Below are positions 35,160 to 47,403 of a stretch of 64,000 nt of DNA, piece by piece. The notes under the pieces are model-generated. The model saw only the letters and a program-made list of their open reading frames with translations. It had not been told where the DNA came from and did no database searches. A program made the translations under genes and the position numbers. Source of the DNA: Flammula alnicola (Eukaryota; Basidiomycota; Agaricomycetes; Agaricales; Strophariaceae); NCBI GenBank assembly GCA_015499995.1, contig JADNRV010000171.1, forward strand, positions 44,403-108,402, written 5' to 3'. Each line of letters begins with the position of its first letter. Position 1 is the first letter of the stretch.

Positions 35160-36330
35160 TCTCTTTCTCTTTCAAGTCTGCCGGACCGTTCATTTGTCTT
35201 TATTGCTCCCATTGGTGTGCAGGCGCTGAGCGGCTCTGACCTTTTTCACACTAGACACAGAAACCATTGCGCCATGGATAAAACAGGCAAAATCCAATGG
35301 GGATAGAGACCTCAGACCATTGGTTTGTCGCTTCCAACTCTATTGGTTAATTCAGTCCAATTAATCTTTGCCTCGTGGTCTAAAAGTGTTCTGTCGTATG
35401 TCTAGACCGCTCAGAAACGATATCACCGTCTCATTGCTCGAGCTTGCAGGCCTGCAAAAGAGAACAAACCCACGGCTCGGCTTTTTTTTTTGACACCATG
35501 TCTATTGCCCGCCATCCGTGGCGTTGACATCGAAGTCCGCCAGTAAGATCCGGGGTTCAGCAGTACGAAACAGTAGCCGGTCACCGCAGTGCCTGGGCCC
35601 CGCATGACTCGGGCGGTCTTGACAAGCTATACCTTTCTGGTGGTCCTAAACCTCGGGAGGCGGACTTCTTTGGAATGGAATATTTGGAGGAGGTAATCCC
35701 CGATTCTGGGGTCCTGAGGTCCATCGAAGCTGGGACGAACTCAGGTTCTTCGGACAAGTATGAAGATTCGCTAGTTTCCGAAAGAATCTTGAGTGTCCTG
35801 GACAGGTATGTCAGCTCCATCGGTCACTTTTGAAACAAAGGTTTGAAACACAAATCTAGGAGGCAGAGAAGGCCCTGCAGTACGGCGTCAATGGGATCGT
35901 GGCGTAAAGGGGATCACTATTTCCTACCACGGTGGGAAAGATCAAAATTAAAGCGCGAAGTCGAACCTTTGAACAGGCCCGGCTTTTTTGGGAGGTCGAC
36001 AGACTGACGCAGCCATTCAATCACTAGTCACTATTTTGTGTGATACAACAACAGCACGAGATCAAAAAAGCCCATGCAGAAAGCTCACGCTCTTGTTCAG
36101 CTCGGTATTCGAGCCGGGTTTGTCTAAATCTATAACATCTGTTTTTGCGTGTCACTTATGACATATGATACCAACTGCCAAAAATTGATCACCGATTCCT
36201 TTCATCTGTCGTAGAGACAGTCATGGCTTTGGAGTTTTGTTGTGGGAGTTCAAGCGGGCGGCGGGCATGAATGCTTCGACGCCTGGGCAGTGTTCCGGAT
36301 CCTGGCTTATCAGGCCTCAGATTCCAGCTA
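35160..36330 (+). pseudogene. Decayed copy of the FMN-dependent hydroxy-acid oxidase
   Basis: Short pieces collinear with the upstream gene survive in shifting frames: IAPIGVQ (about 35200-35222), ADFFGMEYL (about 35661-35688), EKALQYGVNGIVA (about 35870-35907), GR-TDAAIQS near 35995-36030, KLTLLFSS (about 36081-36105) and a VGVQAG segment (about 36241-36260). Many stops and shifts separate them and the His-Arg active-site segment is not recoverable in frame. The order and spacing follow the exon order of the intact gene, so this is a duplication remnant rather than chance similarity. It is non-functional. Confidence 0.7.
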
Positions 36331-36397
36331 GTACGTACTGTAAATATGTGTAGATGAGGAAGACGATTCTTCCTTAATCTCCATTACGAGCGCGTGA

Positions 36398-36430
36398 CCC
36401 GTGCTTCGCACGGGCGTGCCGTTAGCCTAG
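36398..36430 (+). repeat. Hairpin plus CTAG: Helitron-like 3' terminus
   Basis: A perfect 7-bp stem with a 3-nt loop (CCCGTGC-TTC-GCACGGG, 36398-36414) is followed 12 nt later by CTAG (36427-36430). A GC-rich hairpin near a CTRR end is the signature of Helitron 3' termini. The next base is A rather than the usual T, and no 5' TC end was identified. Confidence 0.4.
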
Positions 36431-37029
36431 ATGTCCGAACGGCAGAGAGACGTGACATGTTTGTCTGTGAGCAACTGTGACAGGTCTTTGTCTGTCACGT
36501 GTGAAAGACCCTCTTCGATTTATAGTATAGATGTGTCCAGCCAGCTACTAGTATCTCAAAATTCGGTTCCTGCTTGCAAGACTTTGGCCGGATTGAATGG
36601 ACTGTTGGACTGAAACCCCATTGGCACACCTCTTTCGAGTTCTCACTCGTATGCTCCTTGCCGTGGCACGATCCCCTGTTTGAATACATCTGGAATCTCT
36701 GCCAGCGTCATCTCAACACTTCCCAGAATCCCAATAGAATCTATGCTGGGGGAACGGAACATGGTAACATTAATTTTATATTCTCATGATCGAAACGACA
36801 ATGAAAAATTTCATTGAATAGCGTTCCGCGGTGATACATGGATATATGTTGCGTTTCTGGAATAGTGCGGCAGTGACCGTCCAGCTTATTACTTCAAAGC
36901 AGCTTATCGCGTGCTGAACAGAATATATCGCTGCGGATGAGATCCTTTATCTAAGAAGGGAAACATTCCCCCAAGGCGCCGAGTATGCAGAAGGTTTTTT
37001 GAAGCAACTCGACATCGGCGTGCTAAAAA
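36431..37029. other. Intergenic, 0.6 kb
   Basis: No supported feature; this is the 3' flank of ALG11. Confidence 0.5.
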
Positions 37030-39063
37030 TCACGAAGGTGGCAATAAACAAGCCCGCCAACCACTTTGATTCCATCCCCTTTCGAATTCTTCCTCTGAGA
37101 ATCGCTGAACGGCCCACGCCCGGGCCCGCCATCGCAGTGCCATTTCTTCTTCCGGGGAAAGTGCCAGAACTGTCTGCATTGCATCTGCAAACTCCTCTAA
37201 TGTCCGCGCATGAAACCCTGATTAATGGCATTAGACAGATGATCGTGGGCACAGAAAATAGACGCTACCTGTTCTTTCTCCGTTGAATGGTACGATAATA
37301 TCTTTCAATGGACCACCTGATGCATGCGCAACAGGTATGACTCCTGCGGCCTATTATAGGGTCAAGGGTTCGTCAAAGACCTTGTCACGAAGCTATCGCC
37401 TACCATAAATTCTACTATGTTTATGCCAAAATGTTCGTCCACCATCGTGCTGAGGCCTATGCTGGCCTTCGAAAGCCAGTGAAGCACAACGGGATAAGTG
37501 GCATTTACAACAAATTCGACGTGTGGCTATGAAAAATGTCACTTGAGATCAGCCTTCATTATAATTATAGATGGCGGACATATACCTCAATACCAAGCTC
37601 TTTTGCCAGATTGCGAAGCTCGACAACGCGTTTCGCATCGCCATCGTTGCGACTTCCGCCTACGAGCACCAATTTAACTTGATCGTCGTTATTCCGTGCA
37701 TACTCCGGGTTTAATTGGAGAAGCCGGTGGAATGCAATCAATTGTGCTCGGTGATCTTTCTCTGGGCTATGATTTGGGTCAATAGGAGAATATGCGAAGG
37801 GTGGGGCACCGAACTACTAACCGGAATTGGGCAACGCTCAAAACAATACGGTGCCGAGGCATGAGCGGGAAAGAAGCCATTTCACGAGTGTCGCAGGGAG
37901 GATAAACGATTCTGGCAGTACTAGGCGCATTTCGTGACGTGAACAGTTTAATTGCGACCAATGGGGGAACCATGTGTAGGGCGTCCATTAAGATGTCGGA
38001 ATATTGTAGAATGGAATCGACGTGATTCTTCGTCCACGATGAGTTCACCATTACAAAGGAGGAGGTCCGAAGAGATAACACGTAATAATACATGAAGAGA
38101 CGATAGTACCTGGCAACGGTTTGAGTTTCTGTCAGGCCAGATCCAACGCTCAGCAGATTAACGGAACTTACAAGAGTTTCAGATGGCTCAATATCGCAGA
38201 GGACGATATTTCGTCTGCATTTGTGTGCCATTTTTTTCTAGATTTCACGCGAGCCAGCATATCTGTACTGATAGTTGGGTAATGGACATATGCACCAATC
38301 GGGATGCGTCCTAGTTGGGAGACGACATGGAAAGTGAAAGCATAACCCATAGTGTCTAAGAAGGCCCATTCATGATTAGATGAGTTCCGTAGATAGTGTG
38401 CACGGAAATCGAACCAATGTATAAGTCCGGAATAAGTTTGGACATCGACTCCCATGCAAGATACATGGAACCAAGACTCTGTCCCAGTAGCGTAAAACGA
38501 GGCCAGGTAGAATCTTCAACCAGGCGGCGTGATTGAAGGAAGACAAAATGAAGTGATTTGGGATCCAGCGTGATGTCAAATCTAGCCTAATGAACGGAGG
38601 AGACACACAGCCTTCGTGAGCAGCGTACGGGCATACGCCATCAAGAAAAAGCTTACTTTGACTTTGGAGATGATTTCGTCTTTGGTAGCGTCGATATCTC
38701 CGCTATACACGACGCTGATAATGTCAGGATCTGTACGCTGCATAGCAGCTATGGCAGTCCACAACACCCGTTCGCCACCTCCGCCAGCATTACTTTAAGC
38801 CTAAACGTAGAATCAGATAGCGCCGTGTATCTGCTAGTGGTGAATACTTACCAATATGGGTGGAAGAAGCCCACAATGCGTTTCTTGTCTCCGTCTGAGT
38901 AACCCAGTTCTGTGAGCAATGCGGTCCGACGCCCAAGGTTGGAGGAGCGCAGTAGCCAGCTATACACCCGCAGTGAAATCCATAGTGTTGGAACAAATAA
39001 AAGAGGTTGAACCAAGACAAGCCAGAATAACCCCAGTGGAAGAAAGGCGATAATGTTCGTCAT
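37030..39063 (-). CDS. ALG11: GDP-Man:Man3GlcNAc2-PP-dolichol alpha-1,2-mannosyltransferase
   Basis: Start at ATG 39063. About nine exons join in phase. The N-terminus is a membrane anchor (hydrophobic run over residues 4-30). Next come [18 protein letters not shown], the Alg11 nucleotide-sugar loop (exon 1 ends at 38852, exon 2 starts at 38792), [55 protein letters not shown] and IVYPPCDT. The GT-B C-terminal half has [19 protein letters not shown] and [21 protein letters not shown], in which the E-x7-E motif of GT4 enzymes is recognisable. The protein ends [17 protein letters not shown] at 37030. Alg11 adds the fourth and fifth mannoses to the dolichol oligosaccharide on the cytosolic ER face. 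The exon joint near 37315-37410 (GTAGGC...AATAG) was placed by protein continuity. The frame is intact. Confidence 0.88.
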
Positions 39064-40373
39064 CGTCGTCGGTGTTTGTGGCAGGAGGAAGGAAAGGCAT
39101 GTGTTCGGGTTAGGGTTTAGCTAAGTTATGCCACACCGCCGACAACCACCATTCTTGTTCTCAACATCAACCTAACCGCGATCTCACATTTCCTGTCCTC
39201 CGTCTTCTGGGAGGCTCGCGTCGGGATTCTGGGGTCTTTATGATTGTTTTTAAATGCCTCACTATCGAATCAAACTTCCGAAATCTGAAACTTCAGATGA
39301 CAGAAAGGTGTGAGCACATCGCTCGATATGACGAGATCCTCAGGTTGGATTTTGCACTCACAATAGACTACTAGATTAAATTGCTCATAATCTTAAAAAT
39401 ATCTCAAGAAATGTCCTTTCAGGTAACCTGAGATCCCGGCCTAGGATTGACGATGCACAGAAGCAGATGACTGCGGCTTCTCGGAGCAATGTACTCGTAT
39501 GTACATTCGTCGAGGCTATAACCTGTGAGAGAAAACTCTCTTTGGCACTCTATACATGACCAATCGTCATTATACATGGACTCCAAGATGGCATGCAAAA
39601 GGTGAGCGCCCGGGCGCCCAGGTCCTGATTCCCTGCTGGTTGTTGACACTGGGTCCATCAGCAGACTTGATTTAGGCGCTCTTGGGCAATTGCCTCACCT
39701 TTGCAACGTGCCATCCCGCATTGTCCCGACTTCAATGTCTACACGTCGGCCGTCCACATACAGTCAAGACCAGCCGATTATAGCAGTTCGCTTCCACAGG
39801 TGCGGAGGAGCGCTTGACTTTCCTTGTCAACTTCCTCGCCCGTATCATTCACTGCATCCTTACTAGCACCCTCCAATACTATTATCTTCCGGACCCGGAA
39901 GTATGGATGACTCATCTTAACTCATCGTGATGTTCGATCTGGGATATGTGGTTTTCTTTATTTCTTCATCCTAAGGTCGTGTGGGATCCTTTTGGTCACC
40001 CACATCGGATGTTTCCAGCTCCGTTCAATGCAATCTTGGGTCGCATTTAGCTGACATTCGATGCCGCAGCCAGCACATTGAACCCAAAGCCGCAGCCAGT
40101 CTTATCTTGTACTTCGCATCTCTCGATGCTTTATGTCTTCCTTTAAATAGCCTACTTGAGCTCCCTTCCTCGTTTCCCCCCAAACCTCATATTCCTTTCC
40201 CTGCTTATCCCTTTTCTTCTTCCTCTCCATCGTCCTTATTAGCGACACCTCTTAAGGACGAGTCGCTCTTTCTGTGGTTGGTAGCTCCTCTCGTCTCATA
40301 CATCCTCCAACTGAATTACTTGTTTTAAGATCCTTCTCTTCAATTCCGGCAGCAATATCCATCCTTTGACATA
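39064..40373. other. Intergenic, 1.3 kb
   Basis: These are the divergent upstream regions of ALG11 and the small membrane-protein gene, with CT-rich stretches near 40170-40240 typical of fungal promoters. An 79-codon minus-strand frame (39658-39419) has no recognisable features. Confidence 0.5.
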
Positions 40374-40931
40374 ATGGTGGCCGTTTCTCCTCTCGCAATA
40401 GTCACCTACGTTTTCGCGAGCCTTCTCCTTCACATCGTCGAGGCCTCGCCCCTTGGGACCTTCGTACCTCGCGCTTTAAATTCTGATAATGGCCATGGGA
40501 AAGGCGTTAGCTTGTGGGTCATTAAACTCATTGTCATTGGATCAAGTGCGTCGCCTTCCTGTCCTCGTATCTATCGTGTGTTCATTGCATCCCCCGCCGT
40601 AGTATTGTTTCTCTGTGCCCTTGTGGCATTCTATCTTTACCGCAAGTGCAACCTAAGGGCCCGCTCGCAATCAACCCCTCTTTTCATTAGCCCCTCACCC
40701 ATCTATAGCATGCCAGTATCCTCTGTCGTTTTCCCCGCTGGTCGTCGCTTCGGAAGGGTCTCTCGTCATGTGTCCTCCGCATCTTCCAGGTCTGCATTGA
40801 CCGCTTCGTCGGAGGGGGCCGTTGGCATGTCAAATATTCCCCGTCGCCCTAGCACAGCACACGTCAAGACAAAGGTCACCGCCCCAACTGCAGGTGCTCG
40901 TCCGCCTTTTAACCATAGGACCTCCCTTTAA
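40374..40931 (+). CDS. Small single-pass membrane protein of unknown function
   Basis: An N-terminal signal peptide (about residues 1-24, ending ...VEA-SP) is followed by a short luminal segment, one transmembrane helix and a basic Ser/Pro-rich tail. The frame is open throughout, but 40546-40602 has the ends GTGCGT...CGTAG and is 57 nt, a multiple of three. Removing it fuses LIVIGS to ILFLCALVAFYLYRKC and makes one clean transmembrane helix followed by a basic stop-transfer. I therefore consider it an intron and the mature protein to be 166 residues. The topology suggests a type I membrane protein with a cytosolic tail. No family is recognised. Confidence 0.6.
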   Translation: MVAVSPLAIVTYVFASLLLHIVEASPLGTFVPRALNSDNGHGKGVSLWVIKLIVIGSSASPSCPRIYRVFIASPAVVLFLCALVAFYLYRKCNLRARSQSTPLFISPSPIYSMPVSSVVFPAGRRFGRVSRHVSSASSRSALTASSEGAVGMSNIPRRPSTAHVKTKVTAPTAGARPPFNHRTSL

Positions 40932-41923
40932 GAGGCGGCTGTTGTGTCGAAGCCAATGTCGCTGTACTTGCACATTAGCAGTTTCACTCGCCCCTCGCCT
41001 GTTGTCTCGACAATGTCCCTAATTCGTGTGTCGGACCAATCCAACATCTTTTCATATACCTATCTCTTTCAACCCACCGTCGCGTGCTGGCCTCTTTTCT
41101 TCCTTCTCCTCCCTCTACGGGATCCGGCAACATCTATCCACCACCCAAATAATGGCCCAGTCTCCTGGACATACATACACTATCCATCTCTATCTTCCCT
41201 CAATTTTTCCTCTGGTCCAACTCTAGCATCTCTCTTCCTCTCTGTTTCCAACTTTCTCGCCCATCTGTACAGTGCTCTATTATGGACTGGCTTCCTCAAG
41301 CTTCCTATTTCCCTTGCTTTTAGAAGTCAAGGTTATCCTCCGCCCCTTTTACTAATACCAGGGGTTGCCTCTTTGCGTTACTTGGCTAAGTCAAGTCTTC
41401 ACCCACTTCAAGACTTGGCACTCCTTGGGCGTGCCTCCACTCCATGCATCCTCCTCATCTCGGCCGGAGGACGATCATTGCTCTCGTTTAGCTATCGCAT
41501 TGCTATCAGTCCCGTTTCGCCAATTTCGCAAAGTATAATTTGTAGATTAGATTTCGCCAGCCACCAAGTTACGAATAGCTGTACTGTGTAGATACTCTGT
41601 TTAGTCACCTTTGAATGACTTATTCCTGTAGCATATATGGATTCGTGGAACAAGTCTGTAAGGTTGTACCGGTCCCAGGCGGAGGTTGGACTCTCACAGA
41701 GGACCCAAGTCGCAGAGTGGACCGGTGACCTGGGAAGTTAACGTTGGGGTGACATGATGTGACCGTGACTCCAACTAATTCAAGTTATCACCTGGAAATT
41801 TGGTGTGCACTTTTTGGCCCTGCTACCATTCCAAGCTACGTTCCGACCCTCCAACTGCTTACTCGACTGGAGGATACCCCTAATACCTGCTGGCCTTATT
41901 TACCTAACTCAATATCGACTACA
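40932..41923. other. Non-coding stretch upstream of MSP1
   Basis: It is pyrimidine-rich on the plus strand (41030-41560), which keeps frames open by composition. A 215-codon frame at 40944-41591 is Ser/Leu/Pro-rich without domain or splice support. It is likely the 3' UTR of the preceding gene plus the MSP1 promoter. Confidence 0.5.
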
Positions 41924-43474
41924 ATGGTGTCTCCAGGAACAAAGCGGGCTGCGTTTGAAGGTGTGATAACCTCGAGAACTTGTTTTAATAAATGGGTGCT
42001 CATAACGAACCGTACTTATTACCAGTTGCAATCTTTCTTGCATCTCAAGTGGGCATGTTTCTCCAAGAATAACATATTTTATTACTTACGGAATATGTTT
42101 GCAAGGCAGCTTTGTACTATACGATGAAGGTGAGCCGATTTCGTGGCAAATGTGGTTCCGCCTTTCCGAATAATGCAATGTTTGGGTAACAGTGGGTTAT
42201 CGACGCCGTCTCGCCAGATAAGAAGGAAAGCGTCGTGAAAACGAAGCAAATGGAGGCCTTGAAGCGATTAGGGCACCATGAACTGAAGCTCGACGAATAC
42301 GAACGTGTGTTTGCCGTCTCTTCCGGATTTCTGTTCTATTCTGACTCGGAAATTCAGGCAAAGTTGCGAATGAAGTTATACATCCGGATGATATCCAAGT
42401 AACATTCACAGGTAATATCGGAATCTTATCCCTTCTTCCGATGTCTCATTTCCGCGCAACTTTTTAGATATTGGCGGTCTTGATCCTATCATTTCCTCAC
42501 TCCGGGAATCTGTAATATATCCCCTTCTATATCCAAATCTCTTCACTTCGTCATCCTCCCTTCTCGGAGCACCAAAAGGTGTTCTCCTTTTCGGACCTCC
42601 GGGGTGCGGGAAGACCATGTTGGCAAAAGCGCTTGCCAAAGAGTCTGGCGCTACTTTCATCAACATTGCCGCGTCAGTCCTCACCAACAAATGGTACGGA
42701 GAGTCGAATAAGCTCGTGGCGGGTCTATTCAGCCTCGCGCGGAAAACACAACCTTCAATCATCTTCATTGACGAAATCGACTCTTTCCTGAGAGAACGGA
42801 CAAAGGGCGACCATGAAGTGACAGGGATGATGAAGGCGGAGTTCATGACGTGCGTCCTGCATCTCCAATACTATGATACCTTGCCCAATGTTTCCATGTT
42901 TACATAGCCTTTGGGATGGCTTGCTTTCTGGAACTGACAGAATCTTGGTACTCGGTGCAACAAATCGCCCAAATGACATCGACTCAGCTATTTTGCGTCG
43001 TATGCCGAAGCGGTTCGGCATCGGCCTTCCCAATATCGAACAAAGAACGAAAATTCTGAACCTGGTGACTATCTTACCTGTATCTGCTCGAGTTAAATGT
43101 ATTCTAATCTAAAATCCCAATTCAGATGCTGAAAGATACTAAATTGTCGCCTGCTTTCTCTGTTCAAGTTCTGGCAGAACAAACAGAAGGCCTTTCGGGA
43201 TCAGATCTGAGAGAACTGTGTCGGAATGCAGCTATGGTTCCCGTGCGAGAATTTATGAGGAGTACCGCAGACAACCACGAAGCATTGGTCAAAGGACAAC
43301 TGGAGGTATGTTTCTTCTTCATCCGAACCGACGCTGTATTCTCATATGCAATCTCAGGGTTTCGATCTGCGACCTTTGACTGTGGAGGATTTCTTTGCTC
43401 ACGATGGGTCGAGTCCTCTGCCACCAATAGCTATTGATGATAGGTCACAGCTAGACGACGAACCGCTCGATTGA
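41924..43474 (+). CDS. MSP1: Mitochondrial outer-membrane AAA ATPase Msp1 (ATAD1 family)
   Basis: Exons start at 41924-41960, 42026-42048, 42106-42129 and 42193-42304, then continue to TGA at 43472-43474. Three tiny first exons encode the N-terminal membrane anchor ([22 protein letters not shown]). A linker with [14 protein letters not shown] and the AAA start [11 protein letters not shown] follows. The AAA core has Walker [14 protein letters not shown], the pore loop KWYGES, Walker [11 protein letters not shown], sensor 1 [10 protein letters not shown], and the arginine-finger region ILRRMPKRF. The C-terminal lid includes [16 protein letters not shown]. Msp1 pulls mislocalised tail-anchored proteins and stalled import substrates out of the outer membrane. 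Splice phases agree throughout. The protein is near the usual length of about 400 residues. Confidence 0.9.
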
Positions 43475-43691
43475 TACTGACGTTCGACAAACTTAGACCC
43501 CCCCACTATCCAGCTCTATACAGTACGTATAATACACGCTTTTGGTAATCATAGACGGTTTATACTCCCTTCCTCCAACCCTCTGGCGACAAAATCTTGA
43601 AACACGTTGGTAACCGTTGAAAAGGCGATCAACAGGGCATCGAAGAAGAATGGAACAAAATATACAAAAAAGAATTGGGTAAGGCAACCTG

Positions 43692-46116
43692 TTAGACAGG
43701 AGTTGCTAGAGTGACGTTGGTTACAAAATTCATGGCAGCTTGTCTGTATGTATCTGCTGTGATGATGAGTGGGATAAGGCCATCCAAGAACGTCAGGAGC
43801 TGTCGAGATTGAAGGGTATATTTCGGCCATTGGAAGCTTGTGAGGGAATTGGGATTCAGGGTAGCTGCAAATCTGATGAGGTAGTCCTCCATCTCTCCTC
43901 CGCCGTAAGAGTTGAGAAGGTCAGATGCATGAACCTTTCAGAAGTCAGCGACAAGCTTGACAACACACGAAATTGAATGACTTACTGATCCTAGAATTGG
44001 GAGCGCTTTTAACCGTTTGCTCACTAGACGTTGGAAAAATCCTATTTATTGCGCTGACCAGCTTTGGAAAATAGCAAGAACGTACGAAAAGCCCAGACAT
44101 TGGGATTTGTTGGCACTGTGTTTTGAAGCAACCATCTACGTGGAGCTTGGAACACACCATCGCCTTGGAAAGCGGCAATGCGCTTGTATTGCGGTGTCAA
44201 TGCATTGAGAATACCGGTGTCGAAGGGCGATCCTTGAGTAATGTCTGAAGGATATAGGGCAGCGAGTTGAGTTATTTGTGCGTCCGGAGTTCCCGGAAGG
44301 AAAACAGTCTTGATATAATTGATCAACTGAGCGTCAGTCCTGTTGATGGAAATATCCAGTAAGCACATGTAGCTCGGTGGAAAGGGTGCATATGGTCGTA
44401 CGTAATGTTCAATGTCGACAGAGAAATAGCGTTCCTTCGTCATCGCAATTGCCTGTTAGAAGTCTGTCGGTATATCATAAAGGATAGACGAATGGCAATG
44501 ATGGTCACCTGTTATGAACGGAATATTAGCAACTTTGCCTTGTTGCACTAATATTTGGGGATTGTCGTCAGAAACACTCCGTCAGTTCGTGGAAGCCAGG
44601 CTAGGTGCAATGCCTATGAAACAGCGAGAATCACATTCCAGTGAATCAACATTAAATAATGAGTGCAGGATGCTTACCTGGTATGCGAAAATTCCAGGAG
44701 ACTGATTGATCGCGTTCTTCAAATCGGCATATGGGACGGTTCGCAGGCACGCCAGGGTATCTGCAGCATTGGAGCATCCTGTGGCGGATACAATGGCGTC
44801 GTAATATTGCTGGCCATTAGTAATATCGCCTACAGGGATAGGCGCTCCAGATTCCATGAAAGCAGCACGGAAAAGGCCTCCGGGATTGCCTCCGTCGGCG
44901 AGCATGTGAAGAGATACGGAGATGGCTCCGGCAGATTCTCCCCAACTGAAAACCAATAGAGGAACTTGAGTGAAAAAAAGTTGAGAACCAAGAACAGGCT
45001 TACATAGTAACTTGTGTAGGGTCGCCACCGAACTGGGTGATGTACTTCTGAATCCACCTCAAAGCTCGCGTTCTGCAGCGTATAAATCAGGAATTCTAAA
45101 TTCTAAACTTCGAAACTATAGGCTTACGATCCTGCAAGCCAGATTTCCAACACCAGCGGCTTTGACCTCTTTTCCAGGTAAGAACCCAAATCCTGAGAGA
45201 ACACGCTGAGCCAATGGCTCTCCTGAGCAGAGCGCGATTTTTGCTTACCTGTGAGCCTATAGAACGTTCAATTTAGAGGAGAACTTGTTTTAAAATAGGT
45301 AACCTACCTGTAGTTCATGCTGACATATACTACTGGGCTGCCCAGTGCAATGGAGCGTGAGACGATTGTGGCGCCATCGTACCTGGAAATGAATGCAAAA
45401 ATGAGAAGTAAATCGTCAAGATTGTTCAGAGTACACCTACATCGAAGTACCACCAAGGACAAATCCGCCTTTACAAATGATTAGGAGATCATCTCAAAGA
45501 AGCGACACCAGTTTAATACTGACCTCCGAATATCCACTAACGAAATGAATAAAATAAGTAAAATTGAGTGGGTTTATGAGGTCGGCATACTAACGACTAC
45601 GACAGGTAGTTTGGATGATGATGTCGCGGTTGCAGGCTTGACGACGTTCAGGGTAAGGCCTAAATGCAAGAAATCTGTATCAGGAATCATTACAATACCC
45701 AGTGAACTTACAATCCTCTGAATCCGGAAAGATCTGGCCATATATCGAGTTTACAATATAGTCGGCTGCCTCGGCTACCAGACCTGTAACAATTGGCAAA
45801 TCAACAGCCTGCTGTCCACAAGATGGGCCGAAGCTCGTCGCGTCATGCGTGCCGTTATAGGCCGGGATCGTTTGCGGCAACTGGTAGCGAAGGTCTCCAA
45901 CACTATGTTTTGACAAAGCTAGTCGTTAAAATATGTAATACATATAACGACAATCAAGACCAACTCACGGGGGTTGGGCAAATGGGATGCCTAAGAACTT
46001 TGCAGAAACTCCGTCAATCGTCCCAGTGAACGTGCCACTATCCAACGTGACAGTGGGCGCTCACCGACTGCGCTTGCGGTAAACAGAATAAAGCTGACCA
46101 GGATTTGGGAGAACAT
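43692..46116 (-). pseudogene. Type-B carboxylesterase/lipase, upstream tandem copy A, broken
   Basis: ATG at 46116 gives a signal peptide (MFSQILVSFILFTASA). The alpha/beta-hydrolase landmarks follow across about 13 short exons: GIPFAQPP, CLTLNVVKP, the oxyanion-loop IFGGGFVLGG, the nucleophile WGESAGA, ACLRTVPYADL, HASD-type segment and a C-terminus ending at 43692. At least three frame breaks are visible against copy B: one just after the signal peptide (about 46070), one base missing in GNLGLQD (about 45138) and one missing just after the next splice site (about 45070). Intact relatives are secreted enzymes that cut carboxylic esters or triglycerides. It lies tail-to-tail with MSP1, about 220 bp away. 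Confidence 0.75.
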
Positions 46117-47403
46117 GGTGCGCGTCTTGCCACTCTTCCGAGATTGGTCGGCCACAATTTATATTCTGAGCTACATCACGAACTGCAAGCGATACGCGGG
46201 GAAAACGGTCAGAGAGAATTGAAATCTCAGCGAATAACTCTCACATATTGTTAGTACGCCAGCTAAACACGTATTTTTAGCCTGTGTGATTAATGTGAAA
46301 GCGTCAGGTGAAGAGAGTTGATATCGCATGTTTTCCGTTTCGCTTCAAACGTTTGAACATGAAGAGTCATGAGACCAGAGCCGATATACAGGATTGCGGG
46401 GACTCATTATAAGCAAGTATTTCTTGACATAATCACACGAGATGGCTGAGAAACAAAGGGTGATCGACGAATTGTAGTCGACATATAACCGCCGCGGCGA
46501 CTGCTTTGGGAAAATATCTCGGGGCCCGGATGGAAGGGAAGCAGCGCTGGTTGCTGCGAACAGAACACTTCAATAAGTTACGATGGAGGCTGGTCAGCAT
46601 GCTCCACTTGCCGATCGCACTCCTTGTGGTCTGTTGAGTCATTTGACCTCAAGATGGTAGGTCCTCCGCCGAACTCCAGAATCCAGGCGACATATCTTTT
46701 TTTAAGAATCCCGAAAGGCGAAACCAAATAGCAAGGCATGCTCGTTGGTTACTTGGCATTGATGAAGCTAGATTAAAGTGTTGAATTCGACAGCAAGATA
46801 TGGCCTAAAAGCAAAAAGCAAAATTTGACTTTGATTTGCTGGAACCACTCTTCAACGAGAAACCAATCACATGATATACTTCCCCGGCTCCCGTGGGGCG
46901 CTAAAAATTAAAACACAGCTTAGAGGCGCTTACTAGATTAGTTTGTAGTCCGCCAAAACTAATTCCAATTCTAATTCTAGTTTGTTCCGATAGTGATCCA
47001 CTGGTCTTGAGCTGGTTCTCCAAATGTGATGCTAGCACATCAGACTCCCCTTAGCACATCAAGACGGGCCACGATGACAATCTAATAATTAAAGGATGTA
47101 CATATGTGTGCCTGCCAGCTCAGGACAATCCTGCCTGGCCAAGTCTTGCGAAAACGACAATAATTCGCTGAAATCTCGGAAAGTCTATTTTTTTCGATAG
47201 CGTTCCATGAATAACACTTACAGTAGTATGTATCTCGGCCTAGTAAAGTGCCGCCATTGTAGACTTATTGGAGGCGAGGTAATTATAACCCATTGGTCGT
47301 TCATTCACATGTTTAAATTTTGTACTTACACTGTACACATTGATATTCGGAATACACAACTCATAAACGTCATTTTTTCCATCGTACGGATGTGTCGTTA
47401 AAA
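46117..47403. other. Spacer between the tandem carboxylesterases, 1.3 kb
   Basis: No gene, repeat or RNA was recognised; it is AT-rich toward 47200-47400. Confidence 0.5.

Noticed and set aside
40944..41591. 215-codon plus-strand frame after the small membrane-protein gene
   Set aside because: Its openness follows from pyrimidine-rich composition; Ser/Leu/Pro-rich, with no domain, splice support or sensible start context.
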